Assembly (NCBI GenBank): GCA_033030425.1 | Contig: JAUFSD010000019.1 | Location: 310,001 to 374,000 of the forward strand | Length of the DNA: 64,000 bases | DNA from: Verpa conica | Lineage: Eukaryota; Ascomycota; Pezizomycetes; Pezizales; Morchellaceae | Direction of reading: 5' to 3' | Shown: one piece after another, positions 56,123 to 64,000 of the stretch | Layout of the letters: every line of letters begins with the position of its first letter | Numbering within the stretch: position 1 is the stretch's first letter | The notes under the pieces: generated by a model | The model's database searches: none | Told to the model about the DNA's origin: nothing | The model's input: only the letters and a program-made list of their open reading frames with translations | Made by a program: the position numbers and the translations under genes

Positions 56123-58509
56123 AGGCGGATCGCGCGTACTTAAAAAAAAAAATATTTAAAAAAGGCTTAAGCGCATGTACACATATCGGACCCCAAGCAG
56201 GATGCAATACCTTTCCTAATGCTCGCTATCACCCCGAGAGATGATGTGTCCTATAGCGTCATTATGATATGTGAAGCGGATAAGGGAATGATTTCTAGAT
56301 CATTTCCCTACTTGGAGGAAAGGGGGAGGGGGGGAGGTCTATAGAATGGTAGTTATTGTTTTTTTCTAGGGCTTTGGGGGGAAGGGGCTGGTGTTCCGAT
56401 GGTCAAGTAAGTGATCGACTGATATTTCGATGGGACGCGTATATACGGAGATCGCGATCGACGGTTTAATTTGCGTGCACGACAATAGACCTTGTGCTCT
56501 CAAGGTTCCTCCCCCCTTTTTCCATCTCATTTCTCTTCCTCATATAGTTGAAAATTATTACTGTGTTGAGCTTCTGTTATAGCTTTTACTTCTGGCAGGC
56601 TTTAGTTTGGAAGTGATTTACGTTCCTGTGGCGTTATAGGTACGTATTGCCTGTTTACACAATAGAAGTACCCAAAGATGATTCGCGATATATCAGCTTT
56701 TTCTGGCACTCATCAAAGAGATATGTTGGAATTGGATAGAGGAATAGTTTTAGCCTATATACGTTTCCCTATTCAATTTTCGAATAATAACTCTACCGAG
56801 TGATGGGCCATGAATTAAATTATACAGATATAGTAGACCACCTATGGTAATTTCAAAGATTAAACCTAGTCTGCTCGAAAGAGAAATGTATGGGGCTTTC
56901 ACAAAACTGTCTCTGAAACATAAACCCGCTACGTGCCCCCGTGTCACCCGCTCCGCTGACCCTATTATAGAGTATCAGTTTCCTCAATCCTTGAGGTTAA
57001 TGCAGCCATTAGGGGCCGAAACTTGTGACTGCTTTCATGTTTGGTTAAAGTCTCAAGCTCTCTAGAAAACTAACCTCATTATCAAACGTCTCCCCACAAT
57101 CTTACCTAGTTGAAGCTCAAGCAAGCATCATCTTTAGTAGCACAATATGGGGGCTGGAGATGTTCCAGAGATAATTCAATGGGGACCTACCACTGTGCTT
57201 CATCTCTCCCCCGTGAATAGTGCGTATCAAATGCAGGTACAAAATCCCCACCGTTACGTACTCTTAGATTTTTTTGTGAATACCCGATAACCCTTGCCTG
57301 TCGGCGGATAATTCTGAAGAAAAGGCTGAGTGAGATTGAAATCCCTACGTACTCCCCCCCACGCAGATGAATTGAGCCGAAGACAAATAGCACAATTGAC
57401 CGTGCTTCACAACCTGGATTCCGTATCAGCTCTAGTCTTTCCAGAATTCATTATCTTGGTAAACTCCGTTTCGGTTGTGATGATCTGCATAACCGAGTTT
57501 CAAACCCGTTTTCGCTCAATTAACGTCCCTTCTGGAAGCTTGGGGGGGGAGAATACGCGAGCCTAGGGTGCAGAAAAACGCTTGGCCCATGGTACTACTC
57601 GCTGGAGTGTACATAAAGATATGCCTAAGCTTTGCGAAGGATCTTTTCTCTGACAGATCAATGCTGGACTTTGCAATCTTTTGAACCAAGCTATGCCATT
57701 CTCATAAAGCTTGGCAGCATAACTGTTTTGCTTCAGAAGGCCACGCTCGGCCTTTTTTTTTTTTTTTTAATCCCATCAGGGGGGGAAATGCCACATTCCT
57801 TGACGAAATTTCCAGAATGTGGGTCCTGGGAAATATTATCCCTATGAGAAAATTATCTTTATGTCTTATGAACCCACCCTGAGAGAGGTCATAATGGCCT
57901 CAAAAAACATTTTGCAATGCAACGCAAGCACTATCAGAACATATAGGAACGCGGGATCAATCACCGCCTCGCTTACCCTCCACACTGAAGGAGAAGCATC
58001 GATGTCTATAATGATTGGCTATGGCAAGCAATCGGTACTGCCAACAACTCAAATGGTCTCAGCTTATTAGCTCAAACCCAGTCAAGATTTACTTGGACAA
58101 CCAGTCCTAAGAGTTCTGAGGGGTGACTTACCATGCAGGTGCCGGGGGTTATCGGGATGTCTCTCCGCATTTCCGTTGCAGCTTGTCGTCGTACCGTACC
58201 TCTCTTTGCACTATACTGAGGCACCACCACATATACCCCACATATCGGTTCGAGACAATCATGGCCTGGATATCGGTCAACTAGCGCGCCGAGTACCAAG
58301 AGCGGACCGTTTTTTTGTACTCACCGATTGATGTCTTCAGCACATTGTGCGGAGTGGACATGTTTGAGCCCAGAGACCAAGTTCTTGACCGACTGACGTT
58401 GTACTCGGTTCGGGGGGTGCGAAGATGGGACGGCGGGGTACGGACTGTCCCCAGCCCCTGGCCCGGGTACGGCCCAAAAGCAAGACCTGTCTTATCGATG
58501 CAAGACCGA

Positions 58510-58543
58510 TATAAATAAAAATAAAAATAAAAATAAAAATAAA
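58510..58543. repeat. AAAAT pentamer microsatellite
   Basis: About five and a half units, starting ATAAATAAAAATAAAAATAA, in gene-free DNA. It explains the Phe/Tyr-rich open frames on the opposite strand. Confidence 0.92.
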
Positions 58544-61500
58544 ACAACCCTTAAAATAAGGATTATAGACTAACTCGCATCGCACTCGCTGCCAGCAACG
58601 GCTCCAGGTGCCAAGTGGGATCGTGAACCCTCGTGCGTGCTCTGATCCCCCTGGCGGGGGGGCAAAGGCCCGTCATTCCGCTTTGAAGATCAGAGCCACC
58701 GACGGACGACATGTAACGTCGAGATCCAGGGGGAAAAGAGGGCGGCGTGTTGACGTCCAACAGCCAGCTAGTGTTGTCGTACACATCTAAACGGCTTGAG
58801 CTGTGCAGATTTCAAAAGAAAGTCTAGAATGTCTCACATATCTCGGTGAGCACCGAGAGATAGCCATCGGATGAGAGATATTGAGCACCGGCTCTTGCTT
58901 CTGCCGAAGCATATTTCGAGAATCTCCCGTGTGTGCATGCTGCGGGGGACTGGTGGAAACCGAGATTGGGATACTCTGGAAACACTGCTGTCCCGGGCAT
59001 AGGTCTTACATGTAAAATGTCTACGGTGTGATGGCATCTATTAGTCACGCTGATTCATATGTATCAGAAAGAATATCTGCTTTCGACACCGGCATCATGT
59101 GAAGTGTCAGAGGGCTTTGCTACATCGAGTCAACTTCCAAACAGTAAGGCATCTGACATGTCCCGGTGGCCATTTCTACGTCCCCTCTAGACACATGATA
59201 AACGTCCTTACTTACGCAATTTCTCTCAATCAATAATCTCGTTTCTGTATGTACTGATTAAGTGTAAACGCCTCATTGTTGCGCGCGAGAGGGGGGGGGG
59301 TCTGGTCAAAAAAACTACATGTACAGCTTAGAACGGCAGCGGAGCAAACACCCCTTCCAGCCATTCCACCCCCCCCCCCCTCCCCTCCCCTTATTTTGTG
59401 TAAAGATGCCAGCTCCAGGTATTTCTCGTAATGCGGTATGTAACTCTTTGCGGCAGAACGGAATAGCAGATGAGGTCTGAAACTGGGTCACGCTTCTAAG
59501 CGAGCTGGCAGGCAGGCAGCGCAATTTGTGGGTAACCCTTCGATCTAACATCTACCCTCGCTTCTTGTGCTTGCTTGCTTACGCACAAATCGGTTGACGT
59601 GCATGAGATTCCTAATTCCTTTTTTGGTCTGATAGGGTCGTCCTATGATCTCCGTAGCTATAGAGCATCTTAGCCTATTCCACACCTGTGGTTCCGAGCC
59701 TCATAACTACACCCTGGTTATCATACTGCTCACCGGTTCTGGTTGGAAACCGAGACCTCCTCTCCCCCTGTTGGTGAATCTTACGGGTATCTGATCCTAT
59801 CACTTAAATAGTCAACCCAGCCGTAAGCGAAGTATTTATTCGTTGGAGATAATCTATTGTTACATGTACTTTGTAAATCAGTCATGAAGAATCACTATCC
59901 CCGGCGCCCGCCTGCGCGCGCGCTTATTACTTTTATCCCGGGCGAAAATTAAAAAAAAAAAACAATTTTCATCCCTGTCGCAAATCAAACTCAGTTCGCT
60001 TCAGTAGAGTACTATATAAACAAATTAATTGGGCTGGAGAGGGAGGGATAGAGCTGTCTAGACTCTAGTTTTAGTTCTCGCCCTGGAAAAAAACTCCAAG
60101 AGGAGGTTGGTGCTTGTAACTTATTCCGCATAAAGTAAACTTTCCGAAAAAAACTAGATTTGCCTCCGCATTTATTGAGGGTGAAGCCACAATCAATTGA
60201 CCCTTGCATCGTATCTTTCTAATATCTCTACTCTTCCTGCGGTGCTTGCTCCCCAGCAGCAGCAGTCGCAATTGAAAGTATGGGTTCAGCATCGTTCCAA
60301 GGTCCCTTACCCGAGCATAAGTACACATATTGTTTCCCCTGAGACTTGCATGCAATCATCAATATTAGGTAAAATAAGCCACAGTTACGCTATAAATCGC
60401 TACCCACTATATACATACTGGGGAATAGGGTATACTCGGATCCAAGTGTAAGGATTATCACGCAAGGTGGTGAGCACGGGGACGAATCAAAAGTCGTTAC
60501 CAACAAAACGTATCTCCAGATCCCTCGTTTCTGGCTACAGTCAGTACTGCGGGGGTGACCAGCCATTACGCAGTATACAGTGTAGTACACAGTTCTAAGA
60601 TCGAGCGTTAAAGTACTGCGGGTCAATATATTCGATCTCTACTTATCGATGGGGGGGGGAATGAGGGGGGGGGGAATCAATCTAAGATCATATGTTGACT
60701 TTCGTATCAACTCGTACCGAAACTCTCAGCCCAAATTGCTTATCGTATTCAAAGCCTACTCTCGGACATGGTAGATAAGATTCTGTTAAAGTTAACCTGT
60801 ATTACAGTTGGTGGCTGAGAGGGGAGGGGGGGGCTTTCTAGAAGAATTTGGACAAATGGAGTGGTATGCAGGGGATCCTCAGGAACTCGTCATCATATGT
60901 AGCCAACATGATCGAGCTTGTAAAAATTTTCAGCTAGATATTACTGTAACACGAATATCAACTTAAAAAACCACGATTTGTCTGGCCCAGACCCTTTATT
61001 AGGTTCGTTTCCAGGGTTTACTCTACTATCTAAAGAATCTACTATAATGATATCTCATTCAAGATAGCAGTTAATTGAAGGACAGATTTCATTCAAGATA
61101 GGGGCAAATTTTTTTTTTTTTTTTTTTCAATCCTGAGGCGCATCTGTTTTAGACGCGTAGCCAACAAATAAAATCAAAGACCAATCGGAAGCGATTGACC
61201 GGTCGCTATTATATTTGTAACCATTTTGGGACAACTTATTAGCAGACAAATGTTCACCGCGCTTTGGCCTAGTTAGCCTTCTTTTTTTTTTCTCTTGGTC
61301 TCCACCAAAGCCCTCCAAGTCAAACAAAATAGTAAGCCGGCGATTCGGAAAAACAGCAAATCCGAGGTAAGTCTTGAGTACTACGTGCTACGTACTGGCT
61401 AGAACATTACAGGTGTTCCACACCCGCGAGGCGACACTTCGTGACTTGCGATTCGTGATTCCTCACTTAAAGCGGTGAAGAGATGCATAGCGTGATATGT

Positions 61501-64000
61501 ACTCAACAGTTTAAGGCATGGCCTTCAACCAGAAACCAATCTTTGGGCCATGCTACATAGCTAGCTCACATCCGTTCTATTGTTGATGTGTGTGGGCTGG
61601 TGCAGTAGGAATGGTGGGTATGGTGGGGTGGGTAGGGGTTGGCGACTGAGCCGACTCTTTGGTTTGGCGGCACGTTGTCGAACGTGCATTCTGCGACGAG
61701 CACACTAGCCACTTTGATACACAACCCCAGACCGGCCGGCCGGCGGAGAGACGGGCCTACTACCCCGTGAATATATTGCAAAGAGCGATACTCTGGCCCC
61801 CACCCCTACCAGAGAATTGCGTGCCTAATCAGGACAGCAAGGCAAGCTGTGGTGCGGCGAGACAGTAGGAAGCCTCCCGACCCTTAGAATTCCCTTCAAC
61901 CCCTGTAGACTCGGTCATTCGTCCCAAGAGAAAGAAGGAAAAGAAAACAAGGGGAAGAGAGAGAGGAGTAGCAGCTAGACGAACACTATTTGGTGTTGGG
62001 ACGTGGACAAGCTACAAAAAAAGAACATTACATACTGACACCTCTAGAAACTACCGTCTTGTTTTTCCTCGAGAAGGGGGGACAGGCAAGGCACGAGATT
62101 GGAGCCTCGCCTCCGCACGTTCAATGCGTTGTTGGCCTATCTATCAACGGCAGGCGTGCCACGGTACAGATTAGTGTTTTCCTAGGTACACCCTGATTAG
62201 TCTTTACGGAGGCTGCCCCATATGTGTTGATTGCTATCAACACAAGAGATGAATGTAGAATAAAAAGAAAAGAAAAATGAAAAGTGAAAAGAGAAAAGAG
62301 AAAAAATCACTTCTGAGTATCTACCTATTCCTTCCGGCCGACGTATTAACATGGACTCCCTGCGTGTCAAATCAAAGTGGTCCAGGAAAGCGGCACCAGA
62401 TCGCGAAGAGTACCTGTAAATTGTTTCCACGAAACAGTAGCAAGGGTCCATCTGTGAATGAACTGAGGTACATACAGACGGTGCCGAAGCCGTCAGTCCC
62501 TTCGACTCCGAAGAACATCTACGACCTCTTCCTAGTTTACTTGAGAATTGTGGTTTCCCGTCTGTCGAGGGGTCGTGCGTCCCAAACAAAAGCAGGCACA
62601 CTAGCCTCTATTCTTAAGCACCAAGCGCATCATATCTGTCACTCGCTTGGTAAGTGAAGCTCATTGCCCCCTTGGGGGAATCAGCCTTGGGATCAGTAGA
62701 GTGGCCTAAGATTGTCAGTATCTCATCTGTAATCTATACATACTGGAAACAGGTTCTGATCACCAACCTTTCCCCATATTGGGGATAGACAGAGGGAAGC
62801 AAAATTAACAGCCCGTTCGACTTCTGCGGGGTTACTGGGATATCAACTTCCCCCACCGTCGTCCCTAGTGACCCACACTTTGGATCCCTGAAGCGTACAG
62901 GTGTGCTGTAAAGGGGAAATTTTTCAGGTACATCGGGCGCGCGCATATACATGTACGTATTTCGAAATGATATGTCTGTAAATACACACGATGCCAATGT
63001 AACGCCCTGACACACCTAGGTCTCAGAAGAGGGTGAAGCCACTATGATGGTCAGATGGGCATAGGTGATATCGCTATAGCTACGTAAACCAGAGAAAAAA
63101 GTTCCTATCCCATGTCTAGAGAGAGAGAGAAAAATAATCTGTGGTAAGGTGTGAGAAAGAAAAGAAAAAGAGATATAACGGCCATTTCCATATAACCCTA
63201 GATATCCCGGGTTGATCGGGCCTCCTGTGTCTCGTCCCTGCTTCACCACATTCTTTCTATATCTCCGAGGTCTACGCACAGAAATTGTTTTCGTTTTCGT
63301 GTTGAGTAGTAACCTTTTGCTTGCTACTTGGACTCGGACTGGACGATTTTCCGAATTACGCAGGGTTTTGTGGCGAGCTAAACACTCCAGGGAAACCCTC
63401 TTAACGGATCACCAGAAGGCTGTGAGATCCTCTCACTCCTCTATCCGAAAGCAATCTCGTTTACACGGCGCTGCATAAGAGCGATTCTCCCAAAGCCGTA
63501 CTATTCACGACCAAATATACAATCCGAGAAGGACCCTACACTACTCTCCCGGGTTTCACCATCGTCATTCACGAGCACAATTCCTCGACGTGTCTCAGTT
63601 CCCTTTTTTTATTTGCTTCTTCCGGGAATCTGGTACCGACCCGAGGCTTCTTTTCGGAGCCGAACTAGAGCAGTTTCAGTTGAGCGCGGGGAGTCACATC
63701 AAGGCCTGTTTTTGACTTTGGCCACGTGAAAGTTTACAGGATATCCGTCACTAGTCCGACAGCTGGGCTTGAGTTAACTTTTGAAGCCAATTTGGTTAGT
63801 ACTTTTTTTTCTTTCTTTTTCTTTTTCTTTCTCTTCTCCCGAGATTTCGAGATGGTTTTGTAGTAGGGTTACTAGTTGAAGAATGTGTTTTTGCGCGTAT
63901 ATTCCCGAGGCCGAGGATTCTAGTATCTTCGGGGTCCCCATGAAAGTGTTTTTTTATCCCCTTGTTTATTTCCCTTGTGACAGCTCCCTCGTGGAGCTGA

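Larger units (their letters stand above)
55557..64000. other. Gene-free 8.4-kb right end
   Basis: I find no family motif and no exon pair with consistent phase on either strand. Features are low-complexity tracts: A-runs at 55930 and 56142, poly-T at about 57751-57768 and 61112-61127, C-run 59369-59379, and G-runs at 56095, 59290, 60648 and 60665. Longest open frames are under 130 codons, and the 62277-62657 one starts in a Lys/Glu low-complexity leader. It may be the long upstream region and 5'UTR of a gene beyond 64000. The sequence is more balanced and less MITE-rich than the left arm. Confidence 0.45.

Noticed and set aside
62277..62657. 126-codon open frame on the + strand
   Set aside because: Lys/Glu-rich start from an AGAAAAG repeat, no motif, and an overlapping antisense frame of similar length.

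Overview
The window looks like nuclear DNA of a filamentous ascomycete. Real genes are split by short spliceosomal introns (47-155 nt, mostly 50-80), with GTATGT/GTGAGT-type donors and CTAAC/CTAAT-like branch sites, and their families are fungal: NACHT/STAND protein, HeLo-type pseudokinase, eIF2alpha kinase, F-box/LRR protein. A transposon-rich Pezizomycete (truffle/morel relative) is my inference; no rRNA or marker gene confirms it.

Left arm, about 1-32.4 kb: a head-to-tail array of five paralogous units on the + strand (starts at 645, 7483, 16282, 22324, 29093). Each carries a small gene for a P/Q-rich protein ending in an atypical zinc-finger-like module, C-x3-C-x18-H-x4-H. I could splice four into complete reading frames (224, 271, 297 and 247 aa). 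The fourth copy has one in-frame TAA. Copies 1 and 2 have a second intron that copies 3-5 lack. The units share upstream and downstream flanks and are separated by 6-9 kb of degenerate DNA full of short inverted-repeat elements, mostly with TA target duplications (Tc1/mariner type), hAT-like elements with perfect 8-bp duplications, and one decayed Tc1/mariner transposase.

Middle, 33.3-43.5 kb: a cell-death/immune-type cluster. A lipase-like/NACHT/ankyrin-like/protein-kinase gene (about 33.3-40.6 kb) is broken by a 3464-bp inverted-repeat element and by a 152-bp hAT-like MITE. Both target duplications are exact, and subtracting either insertion restores the frame. Downstream on the same strand is a 547-aa HeLo-like protein whose kinase domain has lost its catalytic HRD and DFG motifs, an MLKL-like architecture.

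Right arm, 44-55.6 kb: ordinary chromosomal genes, each with phase-consistent exons: an NAD(P)-dependent reductase/epimerase (-), an F-box/LRR-like protein (-), an eIF2alpha-kinase-family protein (+) and an alpha/beta hydrolase (+). From 55.6 kb to the end I see no recognisable gene, only low-complexity tracts, including a G-run cluster able to form a quadruplex. It could be an intergenic region or the long leader of a gene beyond the window.
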